Source: Takakia lepidozioides | Lineage: Eukaryota; Streptophyta; Takakiopsida; Takakiales; Takakiaceae | DNA length: 60,000 bases | Direction of reading: 5' to 3' | Assembly: GCA_030704615.1 (NCBI GenBank) | Contig: CM060734.1 | Location: forward strand, 55,384,042-55,444,041 | Shown here: in pieces, positions 14,594 through 26,200 of the stretch | Layout: every line of letters begins with the position of its first letter | Numbering within the stretch: position 1 is the stretch's first letter | Translations under genes and position numbers: made by a program | Notes under the pieces: model-generated | Told to the model about the DNA's origin: nothing | Databases searched by the model: none | Seen by the model: only the letters and a program-made list of their open reading frames with translations

Positions 14594-17440
14594 ATGTGGA
14601 GATCGTACTATGGGCGCATGCTCTTTCACATCAGAGTTGAAGGGGCCTCCAAAGACAGGCCTGCAGTGTTCGGTATGCTGACTTCCTTACCGCCCAATTT
14701 ATCAAGCCCAGAAAACATGTTGAATGTCAAAACACCTGTCTGCGTGAAGAATATTTTGCAAGGACGGAATTTGGTTAATCTCTTACACATCTCTATGTCG
14801 GAGATATGGGAGCTGCACTCGAAGCAATTTTGTTGTCACTGCAAATTATTATGCAGGGTAGGCGCGTTTCAACTTTGGAATCAGATGCAGTTGTCAGCTA
14901 GGAAGCAGAGTTGCAAGGAGGCAATTAACATGTCCACGATCGCCGTTGCTTCTAGTAGATGCGGAAGAGACACACAGAAGGGTAAGGGACGCAATAGGGA
15001 ACCTTCTGGCATTAGCTTGGATATGATGACAGTATGCAAGGAAGGCCGATTAAAGGAGGCAGTGCAGCTTTTGGATCTAATGGACCAACGAGGCATTCAG
15101 GCATATACCGATTTGTATACCTGTCTCTTGCAAGGATGCGTCAAGAAGAAATCCCTGACGATTGGCAAGCAGGTCCATGCCCACATTATCAAATCTGGAT
15201 TCGAGCTAGACGTGTTTTTAGGGAACAACCTTGTTAGCATGTACACCAAGTGTGGGAGTGTTGTGGATGCGCGCCAAATTTTCGACAAAATGCCAATTCG
15301 AAATGTGGTATCCTGGACAGCGATTATATCAGGATATGTTCAGCAAGGGCATGATACAGAGGCTCTGGAACTCTTCCGGGAAATGCAACAGGAAGGTGTG
15401 AAGCCGGACAAATTTACTTTCAGTACTATCCTCAACGCTTGTACAAGCCCAGCTGCCCTGGGACAGGGCAGGCATGTCCATGTGCTCCTCATCCAATCTG
15501 GATTTGAGTTAGACATCCATGTGGGGACTGCCCTGGTCAACATGTATGCCAAGTGTGGAAGTCTGGTGGATGCACGTCAAGTATTTGACAAAATGCCTAT
15601 TCGAAATGTGGTCTCATGGACTGCTATCATTTCAGGATTGGCTCAGCAAGAGCACGGTGAGGAGGCATTTGAACTATTTTGGCAAATGCTTCGAGAAGGT
15701 TTAAAGCCTGACAAGGTCACCTTCGTTAGTATCCTCAATGCATGTGCAGGTGCAGCTGGTCTGGAACAGGGGAAGAGGATCCATTCCCACATCATTGAAG
15801 TTGCTATCGAGTCGGATATGCGTCTGGAGAATGCACTTGTCAGCATGTATACCAGGTGTGGGAGTGTGGTGGATGCACAACAAGTTTTCAAAAAGATGTG
15901 GAGAAGAGATGTGGTCTCATGGACACTGATGATAGCAGGATACGTTCAGCTTGGTCACACGAAGGAGGCGTTTGATCTTTTTCGGCAAATGCAGCAGGAG
16001 GGGGTGAAGCCTGATACAGTTGCTTTGAAAAGCATCCTAAATGCATGTGCTAGTCCAGCAGCTTTGAGACAGGGCAAGTATATCCATGCCCACATCATCA
16101 ACAATGGAATTAAGTCAGATATCCGTCTGGAGAATGCCCTCATCAGCATGTATTTCAGGTGCGGGGAAGTAGTAGATGCCCGACAACTGTTTGACAAAAT
16201 GTCAGAACGAGATGTGGTCTCATGGACAGTAATGATTGCAGGATATGCTCAGCATGCTCATGGTAAGGAGGCATTTGATCTCTTCTGGGAAATGCTCCGA
16301 GAAGGCATGAAGCCTGACAAGGTTGTGTTCGTTGCCATCCTCAATGCATGTGCCAGCCTAGGTACCCTGGAGCAGGGAAAGCGGATCCACACCCACATTA
16401 TTAAAGCTGAGTGTCCATCAGATGTCATTGTGGGAAACGCCCTTATTGACATGTATGGAAAGTGTGGGAGTCTAGAGGATGCACATTATGTGTTCAACGA
16501 GATGCTGGAAAGAGATGTGATCTCCTGGACTGCAATGATTCTAGGATATGCTCAGCATGGGCGTGGCAAGGAGGCCCTTCAGTTCTTTCAACAGATGCAA
16601 CAGGAAGGGATGAAGCCAGACACAGTTACATTTATTGGGGTTCTTTCTTCCTGCAGCAATGCAGGTCTAGTGGATGAAGGCCAGTATTATTTCCACTCCA
16701 TGAGCAGGGATCATGGTGTTACCCCAACAGTGGGGCACTATGGCTGCATGGTTGACCTTCTTGGCCGTGCAGGACGCTTGGATGATGCAGAGGACTTGAT
16801 TAAGAAAATGCCATTTGAACCAGATGCTTCTTTGTGGGGAGCCTTGCTCGGTGCCTGCAGGGTTTATGGAAATGTGGAACTAGCAGAACGTGCGGCCAAA
16901 TTTACGCTCAGACTCGAACCACAAAATGCAGGGGTGTATGTGCTGCTATCAAACATCTATGCAGCTGCTGGCAGATGGGATAATGTGGTAAAGGTTAGAA
17001 AAGTGATGGAGGAGAGAGGTTTGAAAAAGGATGCAGGGCGTAGCTGGATTGAAGTCAATAACAAGGTACATTCATTTGTTGGAGAAGATAGATCACACCC
17101 ACAAACACAGGAAATTTATGCCGAGCTGGAGAGACTAACGGAGCAGATGAAGGAGGCAGGATATGTGCCTGACACCCGCTTTGTATTGCATGATGTCGAT
17201 CAGCAGCAAAAAGAACTGGCTCTTTACCACCATAGTGAAAGGTTGGCCATTGTTTTTGGCCTGATTAGCATGCCTCCCGGAACACCTGTCCGCATCACCA
17301 AAAACCTTCGCGTATGTGGTGATTGCCACACTGCCACTAAATTCATTTCCAAGATTGTTGGGCGAGAAATTGTTGCCAGAGATGCCAACCGCTTTCATCA
17401 CTTCAAGAATGGGGCCTGCTCTTGTGGGGATTATTGGTGA
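14594..17440 (+). CDS. PLS-class pentatricopeptide repeat protein with E, E+ and DYW domains
   Basis: Predicted organelle RNA-editing factor: PPR repeats read a specific transcript site, and the DYW domain is a cytidine deaminase. One intronless frame of 948 codons. Residues 1-130 look like leader sequence, but the true start is uncertain because several in-frame Mets follow. From about residue 140 to 760 there are tandem P-L-S triplets, visible as repeated VVSWTAIISGY, EGVKPDKFTF and LVNMYAKCGS blocks. The E/E+ region follows (YVLLSNIYAAAGRWDNV, GRSWIEV, HPQTQEIYAEL, AGYVPDT). The DYW domain keeps the zinc and catalytic signature HHSERLA, then CGDCHTATKF, and ends exactly CSCGDYW. It is therefore intact. 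The target transcript cannot be told from sequence alone. It is divergent from agmatine deiminase; the 3' neighbour is the palindrome. Confidence 0.94.
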   Translation: MWRSYYGRMLFHIRVEGASKDRPAVFGMLTSLPPNLSSPENMLNVKTPVCVKNILQGRNLVNLLHISMSEIWELHSKQFCCHCKLLCRVGAFQLWNQMQLSARKQSCKEAINMSTIAVASSRCGRDTQKGKGRNREPSGISLDMMTVCKEGRLKEAVQLLDLMDQRGIQAYTDLYTCLLQGCVKKKSLTIGKQVHAHIIKSGFELDVFLGNNLVSMYTKCGSVVDARQIFDKMPIRNVVSWTAIISGYVQQGHDTEALELFREMQQEGVKPDKFTFSTILNACTSPAALGQGRHVHVLLIQSGFELDIHVGTALVNMYAKCGSLVDARQVFDKMPIRNVVSWTAIISGLAQQEHGEEAFELFWQMLREGLKPDKVTFVSILNACAGAAGLEQGKRIHSHIIEVAIESDMRLENALVSMYTRCGSVVDAQQVFKKMWRRDVVSWTLMIAGYVQLGHTKEAFDLFRQMQQEGVKPDTVALKSILNACASPAALRQGKYIHAHIINNGIKSDIRLENALISMYFRCGEVVDARQLFDKMSERDVVSWTVMIAGYAQHAHGKEAFDLFWEMLREGMKPDKVVFVAILNACASLGTLEQGKRIHTHIIKAECPSDVIVGNALIDMYGKCGSLEDAHYVFNEMLERDVISWTAMILGYAQHGRGKEALQFFQQMQQEGMKPDTVTFIGVLSSCSNAGLVDEGQYYFHSMSRDHGVTPTVGHYGCMVDLLGRAGRLDDAEDLIKKMPFEPDASLWGALLGACRVYGNVELAERAAKFTLRLEPQNAGVYVLLSNIYAAAGRWDNVVKVRKVMEERGLKKDAGRSWIEVNNKVHSFVGEDRSHPQTQEIYAELERLTEQMKEAGYVPDTRFVLHDVDQQQKELALYHHSERLAIVFGLISMPPGTPVRITKNLRVCGDCHTATKFISKIVGREIVARDANRFHHFKNGACSCGDYW

Positions 17441-17976
17441 TGATAGATGGAAAGCCATAAAATAGCACCCTGCAAATGTCTGTGTGTTATGCTCAGTCGT
17501 GACTTCCTCATTTGTCAACCTTGCTCAATGGTGGAGGAATGATTACACCATGCATGTCCAGCTGAGTTTCAACTGCCAGTCCTAAGGGTATGGTTCAATA
17601 TATACACATTGGATGACAGCTCTATTCTTACAGGTCATGGTATGAGTTGAGGAGGCTTTCGAAGCGCAGTGATTTGGGTTCCTTGCATATCATCCCTAGT
17701 CCTGGACCTGCGGACTTATGCAGCTAACCATCTCAAGGATATGGTCAAAGCTTCTCAAAGTCGCCCAAGTTTCTGAAGACCCCACTCGACCAACTTGGCT
17801 GCACTTTGAATCAAATGGAATCAGAAAATGGATCTTACAGACGCTTCATATCTTGGGAGTGGCTATTTACCAAAGTCATAACTTGTCTGAAGGTGAGTTA
17901 TTACTGATCACTCTTAGTTAAGTTCCCAATAGAGTTGGTGCTGTGTGGACTGTTAGTCCGATCTTGGCAGAAAACG
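17441..17976. other. PPR 3' flank up to the palindrome edge
   Basis: Contains the PPR 3' UTR and unassigned sequence. A 67-codon frame at 17718-17921 resembles nothing I know. There is no match to the other side of the palindrome, which sets the outer limit of the left arm at about 17977. Confidence 0.5.
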
Positions 17977-18729
17977 CCATGGATTAGCATGCTGCACTAT
18001 TTCTTCAGGTGGCATAACGATGGTTCTCTACAGTCTTTTCTACATTCCTGGTAAGATTGGCCGGTATGCTGGTTTACTGGCTTGTTGGGATGCACCCATG
18101 TGAACCGTGATGGGGACATGTGATGTGAACGAGGGACGAGGATAAGTGCTGGTGCTCATCGTGGGAAGGGAGCTGTCTCAAAATTCCATGTTTTCCCACC
18201 ATCCGAGTGCAAATCTGGGTTGGGTGATCCATCTGCCAGAAACCCATGTGGCAATTCTTGGAGTTTGTTCTCTGGCCATTATGTGTCGGGGAATGAACTA
18301 CAAGCATAGATCATGTGCTTAGCTCATCCCACACCAGGGGTTATTCTTTCAACTGTGGAACGGATAGAGGGGGTTGAGATCTGAGATCTATGTGCAGAGT
18401 CTCCATACCCACAATCAGATGAGCCGTCGGCTAGGTGAAGGGCGTAGGTCCCCCACGAGGCCTCGAATTTCGTGGATATCATTGCTGCTGGTGGCAAGTG
18501 GGCTGAGTTTTCTTTACGTGGCGTTCTTGGGTCCCCTACGACAGCTTCCAGGAAAGGACCATCCGGTCAGGCTCCCCTTCACTCAACTTCGTTTTTCATT
18601 TCATTTCATTTTCGAGGTGGGGGTTGATGAAAAGGGGAGATTTGGGAATGACATTCCCAAATTTTTAGGGTTTCTAGATGCCTTAGAGATCCTCTCATAG
18701 TGGCAAAGCGTGTGGGCAATGATCTATTT

Positions 18730-18765
18730 CCCATCCCCCCCCCCTCTCTCTCTCTCTCTCTCTTT
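18730..18765. repeat. C-run plus CT microsatellite in left-arm GAUT intron 1
   Basis: A run of about 10 C followed by (CT)n. The mirror position in the right arm (about 37037-37078) is (AG)n followed by a longer G run. The length difference between arms is the kind expected of an unstable microsatellite. Confidence 0.8.
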
Positions 18766-18774
18766 GACCCGGAT

Positions 18775-18905
18775 CAATTGTTTATTCCAAGGTAAGTCTT
18801 ACTATCGGTGTCAGCCCCTGACAAAGGGAGGTTCTGTCCCTTTGTGTTCCGCTCACACTGGGCGCAGGGTCAATGGCCACAAGGCTACGGCAACATCTTA
18901 TGATT
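18775..18905 (+). repeat. dispersed repeat, copy in left-arm GAUT intron 1
   Basis: Similar to 4206-4340 in RFC3 intron 2. Shared blocks include CCAAGGTAA, GCGCAGGGTC, GGCCACAAGGCTA and CATCTTATGA. The right arm holds the reverse-complement partner at 36900-37025. Confidence 0.65.
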
Positions 18906-19617
18906 ACCTGCTGTGGATGGTATAAGTTTTCTCTGTTTCTTCTTAATCTCATGAGACAACACATAAGATCATGGCAGTGCTCAGAGGGTTTCTTTCCCTT
19001 GCTACCTCTCTGCAGATTAAAACTGCTTTGCCAAGAAGCCGATTGGATTAATTTTTTCAGCCCAAGGCTTGCAACAATTGTACTAGCTGTCTGTAAATTT
19101 ACCTTTATGACTTGCATTTATGTGGTGGCTCCTTGCCTTCCTTGTCACTCGGCTTTACTCTGAAGCCCTCAATCATGCACAATGGCTCACTTAAGAAAGA
19201 GAATAATTTATGATGGCCACTGGGGTCACATAGGACCTCTGTAACAGTTGAACTGAAAGGAAAGAAGAAATTAGTCTCTGGTAGGACAAAGTGGAACACC
19301 GAAGATCGAGGCCTGTACTTAATGTGTTGACCTTCTGCCAGTGCTTGAGCATAGATATGTGAGAGTGAATAATTCCAACTTGATCCATTTATTCTTGACC
19401 CTCGTCCACCATAACGGCTTGCTCAAATTTGTCTTGTGCCCTTTCAGTACAATTCAGTTTTTGTATAGAATATTGTACTGGTTTCACTTATCCCGTACCG
19501 TACTGCAGATGAGTGATGAAGGGCAGAGACTTGGGAGAGTGAACATGACAGCAGAGATGCTGAGCACTACCTCTGTTGCACGACAACTAGGTGATCAGAT
19601 GACAGTGGCGAAGGCCC

Positions 19618-22253
19618 CGGCAGTGTCCCAAGCTTCCAAAGAGTTCTATCCACATTCTGTTCTTGCCAGTAATGATACCGGCTGGTAACATTGGCTTGCT
19701 TCCACCTGACCAAATCAAATACATTCATACCAAAGGCCCAACCACAAGAATCAGGGTTGAAATCGGATCGTAGCTTGGGATGTGAGAAGTTCAAGTACTT
19801 GTGAAAGCGATGGAAGCTTTCCAGGCAAGTCTCTATGGCACCATTCACATTGCCATGTAAGGTGATGGAGAACAGTTCTGTGAGGTCACACTGAACAACC
19901 ACATCATCATCGAGGAACACCACCTACGACCAAAAACAACAAATATGAAATCTTGTATAGAAACTGAGAATGGCTTGAGTAATATATCATAGATTCAGAA
20001 TAGAATGCAATCCTGGTCAAAGCTCCCCAAATATACACAAAGATGAGACCTTGCAGCTAAGAGAAGACAAAGCCAAAAGAAAGGAAAAACACAAGTTACA
20101 TGCAACTAGAATCGACGTGATATGAACTGTCTGTTTCACTGATGATTTGCCAGTTAACTTTTACTCTCTTGGCAGGACCATGTTCCTGTTAGCCCATCCT
20201 GTCTGTTCGCTTACATAAACTTGAGAGCTTGCAACCATGCCTGGATTGGAACATGCCCCTTTTGCTTCGAACCTCATTCACTAAGAATTGAACACTAAAA
20301 GATCGGGCACTCCTATGATCTAGAATGTTACCTTGTTTAGTGCTGGATACACCTCAGGGATGTAAAACCGTAAATGATTTAGCATTGACAAGTACTTTGG
20401 GTTACGAAATTTGAGTGTGCTTTTTGAGTCTTGCCCAGCACCCCTGAAGTAATAGCTTCGAGTTTCAGCATCTTCTAGCTGCTTCAACACTGGGACATAT
20501 GATGAATTGAGCCATGTATAGTCATCGATGTTCTGGACTTCAACTGTTGCTCCCCTGTAAGACCAATATAACCCAACACTGACTCTTTAGTGACTGACTG
20601 AAATAATGACGACTTCGCTTACTTCCATACCTGAGTTACTCTAGGATCTTCCAAGTATAAATCGCAGTGTTGCTGTGCTGTTTTGCTGTTTCCTCCAGCT
20701 GTACCTAACCATGCATTGGAATTCGACCTACAGACTTGCTGCTCAAATGGTATTTCCATTACCCACCTGACAAGCATTCATGCTTGTGTAGGAATCTTCA
20801 TCCATGTCTTCTAGACCCAGAAAGAGTGAACATGTATGTATATCACACATCACTGGGCGTAAAGAGGCAATGATTCCTTCAAACAATTATTTGCTGAAAA
20901 ATGCAAAGGTTATCAACACCCAATCCAGATAGCCTCAGCACCCACATCAGCATGGTACGGAATATGCATCCCCAACTAACAATGAGGCAGACCAAATGAT
21001 CGGTGCAGAAGACAACATTCTTGAGTGCTGGTGGGAACTTTTGCAACCTGCTTCAACTGTCTGTAGCACATATGGAGGCACACTTGTGTCATATCATGGG
21101 GCTGTGATGAACCACACCTCCATGACAACCAACCTCATGGCACATGGCCACTCTATCAAAGCTGGAGGACATTCCTAATACATGCTATACATAATTATTG
21201 GATAAGTGATGATTGTACCTGAACTCATTTACCACAAACCATGTCTGCATGGCCCCATAATTCATGTGGTCAGTCACCACGTGAAACACCAGCTCATCAG
21301 GGTGCCGAGAATTGCAAATGGTTGAGTTCACAACGACTGAAGTAGCCAAAACATTGTCTGAAAAAACGCAAAAATGGTAGAAGCTGTTGTCCGTGAGCTT
21401 TGGTGAATTCCGGACCTGTTCGACTGATTTGTGTATTGTCAGTCGCATGCCCAGGCAATGCAAGCTCTTGGGAACCGCCTCAGCTGCTAGCTGCCCAAAC
21501 ACTGTGCTTTGTACAGCTGCCGCATTCGCTCGCTCCTCCAAAGCCTACATCATAAGCCTCGTTTGCTCATATCTACTTCATGCTTAGATCTCCAGTGGTA
21601 TCAATGCACATCATGATCTCTAGTGTGGTGACAATGCCAGCCCTTAAAATTAGCACTAAGGTAGAAGACCTCCAGAATTTGACCACTGAACTCAAAATTG
21701 CAGTGTGTGCTTTTGCCACCCAAACCCTCTTTAATATTGCCAAACACCGAGTACAATCTTGGGCTGCACAGTTCCCCACACACTCTCATCAAACTCATTG
21801 TTGACTTCAAACTTCACCTCTGGTCAACACAAGCTAGCTACACTTCTGAACCCGAAAGCTCTTTGCATGTGTAGTTCAAAACTATCTTGCCCCAGACCCA
21901 ATAGGACAGGTCTCAAACCTGTGAGGGAGATGCTTGCCCAATCCCCCCAACTGACACAAGGTGGTGTCGGATAGGCATTGGGAATCCCTTTCCTCTCTCA
22001 GGTCCAACAAAAAGGTTCTATCTTAGTAGACGTTCTTTTTCTTTCTGAATAGCCTGTTAATAGAATGTCCTCAAAGACCAATACCTCGCCCAAAAACGGA
22101 ATGACCTACCTGTATTTGTGCTTTGAGCTTCATAATCATTGTAGCGCTGTCATAGTGAAGCTCCTTTGCATGGGCAATGAGTGCTGACATCTTCTTTATC
22201 ACAGGCCCAGCATCCTTTCCAGAGACAGTGGTGCCTCGCAAGGCGGCCTCAGA
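19618..22253 (-). other. nested inverted segment inside the left palindrome arm
   Basis: The segment lies in the same orientation as its right-arm counterpart (about 33464-36109), although everything around it is in opposite orientation. The left junction reads GAAGGCCC|CGGCAGTG (exon 2 joined to exon 5); the right junction reads CGGCCTCAGA|TGAAGCCC (exon 2 joined to the end of exon 5). There is at most one or two bases of shared sequence at either junction, pointing to end joining with loss of flanking DNA rather than recombination between repeats. Confidence 0.88.
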
Positions 22254-22354
22254 TGAAGCCCTGGTTAAAGTCAGCGATGAGTAGGTATAAGCCATTGTGG
22301 GAGCGCTATGTAAATTATGGGCAAGCATATGTGCAGCAATGCAACATTCATTGA

Positions 22355-23769
22355 TTCTGTGTGTCTGATGGTCACCCGATGGTCATTCATCTCTGTTGTC
22401 ATTGTGAGCTGTCCCCTTGCACGCAGAGAGAGAGAGTGAGAGAGAGTTTTACCAATGCTAGGAAAGAACATATCTCGCTTGGAAAAACAGCCTCCCCACC
22501 GCATTAGAAAATGGACATCATCGTACATCCTCATGCGCTGCAGATAACTTCAAGGTACTTATTAGAACTGGAAAAACAGGGGTTTTACACGTGCCTGTAT
22601 CGAATAATTGTATCTGAGGCAGCTTCAACACAAATCATCACTCCGTTCAGTTGGTATTTCCATATAAGCGTTTTAGTAGCAAATGAGAGTTATCACTTCC
22701 AATGGACATATGATGAACAACGGTATTTATATGTCCTGCACACTTTCCTCACATGTATCTGCGTGTAATCTAACTCAAGCTTCATTCCATTTTTTGTTCG
22801 AAGACCTTTCTGCACATCAAGGAGGTCAGCACGCCTCATCCACCGACTATCCATCGGGTATTCATGACTCGCTGTTAGCTCAGCGACTCTTGTTGTAAGG
22901 AATTATGATATGAAGCAACACGTACTTGGCCAAGTGAGAGGAGCATGTGCGGAAGAATTTCGATTAGGGTTTGAGGGAATCGGCTCAGGATCTAACTGAG
23001 TACAGTCCTGAGGAGGATGATTTGGGCTTAATCAACTAGTGTTTATGTATTGGAGATTCCTGTGACAGATCTGCCATAGCTCTGACACCGACAGTGTAAA
23101 GTACATTGTTGCGATGGTCTGATTGACGCTATCTAGATGATTGACGCTATGAGAACGCTATCCATGACCATCCGAACAGAGCTGTCCACGCTATTATCCA
23201 CGTTAATCAGTGAAGAGACCTCGAATGATCCTGAGAGCTTACAGGTATTACGCTCATACACCAAGGTAGATTGTATTCACAATCATACACAGAGATTCTC
23301 GCAAACTCATACACATCACTCTATTCATCAGTACATTTCCAATCCGTAGATCAGAGCTCGCCCTTCTTTACTTCTAGTCTACCATCCTAACGTCATTGCC
23401 TCTTTGAGAGCCGTTGATTCCGTTGATATCAGACTTAGGAAGATGTAGGCGTTTGTACAGAGTTCTGAATCCACGCTATGATCTTCGAGGTGCATTTTAT
23501 ATTCATCACGGAAGTTCACATCTCAACGAGTGCAGCTGACAACCCAATCAACCCGTTACCCAAGATGTCGAAGCTCAATTGCTATACATTTACTTGTACT
23601 CAATTGGAAGTACAAAATGTCGGACGTGACAAATACAAGTGTCAACTTCCTAGTCCCAGCGTTTCTCTAGCGAATGTACACAATCTGGACAATAGAAATT
23701 CCACGTATCTACGCCAATTTGTACAGTGTACATTGTCCCGACGATGACTAAAATCTGATGGCTTGCAAG
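22355..23769. other. intergenic sequence between GAUT tail and ELIP 3' end, left arm
   Basis: It mirrors 31849-33229 in the right arm. It holds the 3' flanks of the two convergent genes and an AG-rich microsatellite at about 22424-22447. The small frames here have no recognisable content. Confidence 0.55.
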
Positions 23770-24974
23770 TTACATGGGTCCGTAGACGGGGGCATGGAGG
23801 AACAGCTCAGTGACGATGAGAGAGAAGAAGCCGATCATGGCAAGACGACCATTCCAGCGCTCAGCCCTGGCGTTGAAGGGACCGAAGCTTCGGGCGTCGG
23901 TGGATTCTCCATTCATGATTGGCACCAAGGACGCGTATGTGAGCAGTTGCACAGCAATCAAGAAATATACGAGTCCAGTAGTTCCGGGGTTGAACAGCTG
24001 CTCCAGAACTGTCAATCCGGTCATCTTCTCTGCAACAGCCGCCCACACGAATCCCACCATAGCCTGCAATGTGCCACCGAAAGAGCTTTCAGCTATAGAC
24101 ATTACTGTACAGAAACAAACTGGATCGCAGAAGTAAGCAGTAACGGTGTCAAGCATTGATGTCAGACGGGGGTAACTTATTCAGCTATGTACGAACCTCG
24201 CACTTCTGTTGGAGTATATGAGAATCTACATCTTCCTTACAGTGATTCATTGACTTGGTAGTAAGTAAGCGTGTATATAATTTTAGGAATCATGATTCTA
24301 AAGATTGAATTCAAGCCTGCAGATTCTTTCAAATGTCATGCACGAAACCCACATCCCGCTCCACAATCCCGCGTGCATAAAAGGTGGGTGTCTAGAGAAG
24401 ATGATGTGGAAGTTTGAAGATCGACGCCAGATACGATATTGACCGTCATATTGACCAGAAGTCGGTCGTAGATGCGATTACAGTGACTACATAGGGTCCT
24501 GAACAGTTAAACTGGGCATTTGTGAGGGGCTAGAGACGAGGACTTATCCGAAAGACAGCTTACCAAACGTCCATTGATTGTCTCGGGTGCGGCTCCATCG
24601 AATGCAAACACGCTTGAAAATCCCTTGCTTCCTGTCTCGGGCCTCCTCTCCACTTCAGGGCGTGGATAGAGCGACCCAGAGTTTGGCGTCGCTCCAAACA
24701 CCGACCGCTTCTCCGATTCATTAGTTTCTTGGTTGGTAAGTATCTCATCCCTGGTAATGTCTTTCTTGGTGACCTTGTCGACTGCGTCCTTCACACCTGC
24801 CAATGGTCCCTCACCAGCCTCGCACCGCACTCTTCCGGCAAGGGAGGTCAGTAACCTGGGAGAGCCTGCAGCTAACCGTGCGCTTCCTATTTTGCTAAAC
24901 CTAGTGGACTGCATAGGCAAAGCCTGGAGGCCTCCAAGCTGGGCAGTAGCAGTGTGCGAAATTATGGATGCCAT
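23770..24974 (-). CDS. ELIP: early light-induced protein (ELIP), left-arm copy, two exons
   Basis: Chlorophyll a/b-binding-superfamily thylakoid protein with three membrane helices, thought to bind pigment transiently and protect plastids under high light or drying. Exons: 24974-24564 (137 codons) and 24063-23770 (98 codons); product 234 aa. The N-terminus MASIISHTATAQL, rich in Ser/Ala/Arg up to about residue 50, fits a plastid transit peptide. Helix 1 carries the ExxNGR motif, split by the intron (ETINGRL/AMVGF). Helix 2 is around TGLVYFLIAVQLLTYASLVP. Helix 3 carries ERWNGRLAMIGF. The conserved DARSFGPFNARAE linker precedes helix 3, and the protein ends HAPVYGPM. Both splice sites are canonical. 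It differs from the right copy by a few substitutions near the N-terminus and Met for Thr in AEKMTGL. It is head to head with the right-arm ELIP. Confidence 0.93.
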
Positions 24975-25620
24975 CTGCTCGAGTCAGACAACAAATGCAG
25001 AGCTGCGAATGCTGGAAGCTAACTGAGGAGAGTGACTTGTTGAAGCTGACTAGCGGAGAAAGTGCAGACGGGGAGTAGCACTCGAAGAATGTTGCAGACG
25101 ATGCATTGTAGTGAGACGGAGCAGAAGTATATGTAGAGTGTCTGGGTCAGGTGAAACCGAATTACTTTCCAGATCACTTCTTTGACGTGTCATGCAGTAA
25201 GGAATCCAGCACGTAGAATCTGTGCGCTTTCACGAGAGTGAGAAAATGGGCGGTACTGTCGCGATGGATTCACTTTCTGCGCAATATTTTCCCACGTGTC
25301 CGCCCAGTTTTGCAGAAGCTGAATGTTGAGGAGGGGAGCGGCCACGCAGCGCGTACACTTTACACATGGCCCGCCCCGCATTTTAGTGATTGCTCGACTG
25401 TCTCTCAATTTATGAAATGTGGGTTTCAGTCCCTCCCGACAGGATTTGTAAGAGCGTGGATGCAAGCTTCTGTTCTGACTTGTTCGTTGGAGCACAGCTC
25501 GCTTGGCTTGATAGAAAGAGGTCAGATCTCACCGTGAGAAACGCTCACCAACGCAGCAACGTCGACACACGTGCTTCACCGACCCAAAGGGGTGGTGAAT
25601 ATAAACCGGTGCGCATGAAT
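24975..25620 (-). promoter_or_regulatory. ELIP promoter region, left arm, with two CACGTG boxes
   Basis: Upstream of the left ELIP start. CACGTG cores lie at 25293-25298 (read as GGACACGTGGGAAA on the gene strand, about 320 bp before the ATG; ABRE/G-box-like) and 25568-25573. G-boxes bind bZIP factors such as HY5 and ABF in light- and ABA-responsive ELIP promoters of other plants, so light or drying control is plausible but inferred. Position and sequence are mirrored in the right arm. A weak CATATA stretch lies at about 25130. Confidence 0.6.
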
Positions 25621-25984
25621 GGCTAGGATAACGCCACCGTAGCTACGTGTAATCCTACTGAACTATCTATAGCCTTTGTTAGCACCCAACTCCTACCCCT
25701 GCCTGTGAATCGGAGTGTCTTAGGCTGACCAGCGGCAGTTGGCATTAGTGTTTCAACACTGGCAGTTCAGTACTGTCCAGATCCATAGTACGCAATGACG
25801 CCTGCTGTTCAAGGCTCATGGGTCACCGGCCAAGGGAAGGGGGAGAAGATGAGGTAGTAGTCAGGGGCAATTTGCATGAGATGTTCAATAGCAGTGGGAA
25901 TGCAGCACAGAACCTGCAACCTGCGTTGGATCACTCTTGAAAAAAGTATTCGCCGCACCTAAGCAAACCTAGTCAGCACCTGGT

Positions 25985-26200
25985 TTGATTTTGGCATGTT
26001 GTTAATGAAGTCTCCTGCCTGAGCTAATCGCCCTGCACGGCCAAGAAGGTTTGACACGATGCAGGAAAATTGCTCCAATGCAGGTGTGAGGCATGATGTC
26101 GGCTCATGGAAACAAAGTAGTGATGGCCCTCATCTACTAGGGCCGTATGGCTACATGCAGAGGGAAGAACAGACATAAAGGCTGGATTTAAAATGTGCCG
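25985..26200 (-). pseudogene. PPR gene fragment (last repeats), left arm
   Basis: On the minus strand, FMSVLPSACSH, VDEGHHYFVSMSRHH and, after a frameshift, LLGRAGRLAQAGDFINNMP. This is the standard end of a PLS PPR array, as in 40680-40860 of this window. No start, no upstream repeats and no E/DYW domain. The same fragment is present in the right arm, so it predates the duplication. Confidence 0.8.

Larger units (their letters stand above)
18419..22354 (+). pseudogene. GAUT10/11-like galacturonosyltransferase, broken by an internal inversion
   Basis: Left-arm copy of the gene intact at 33230-37404. On the + strand: exon 1 (18419-18616, membrane anchor) and the first part of exon 2 (19509-19617, ending in TVAKA). 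The middle is reversed, on the - strand: exon 2 remainder 22251-22110, exon 3 21544-21219, exon 4 20554-20332, and exon 5 first part 19923-19618. The last exon 5 piece (KPWLKSAMSRYK to NIH and stop, 22254-22354) is again +. Compared with the right copy, about 85 bp of exon 2 and about 130 bp of exon 5 are missing at the breakpoints, and exon 3 has an in-frame 24-bp deletion. No single transcript can encode a full enzyme. The surviving exons are otherwise little decayed, so the break looks recent. Confidence 0.9.

Noticed and set aside
14881-17518. Many antisense and shifted frames over the DYW PPR gene
   Set aside because: Shadows of the repeated PPR coding sequence; their content mirrors the real frame in repeated blocks.
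18710-19163. Frames around GAUT intron 1 in the left arm
   Set aside because: Intronic, over a microsatellite and the dispersed repeat; repeated at the mirror place in the right arm.
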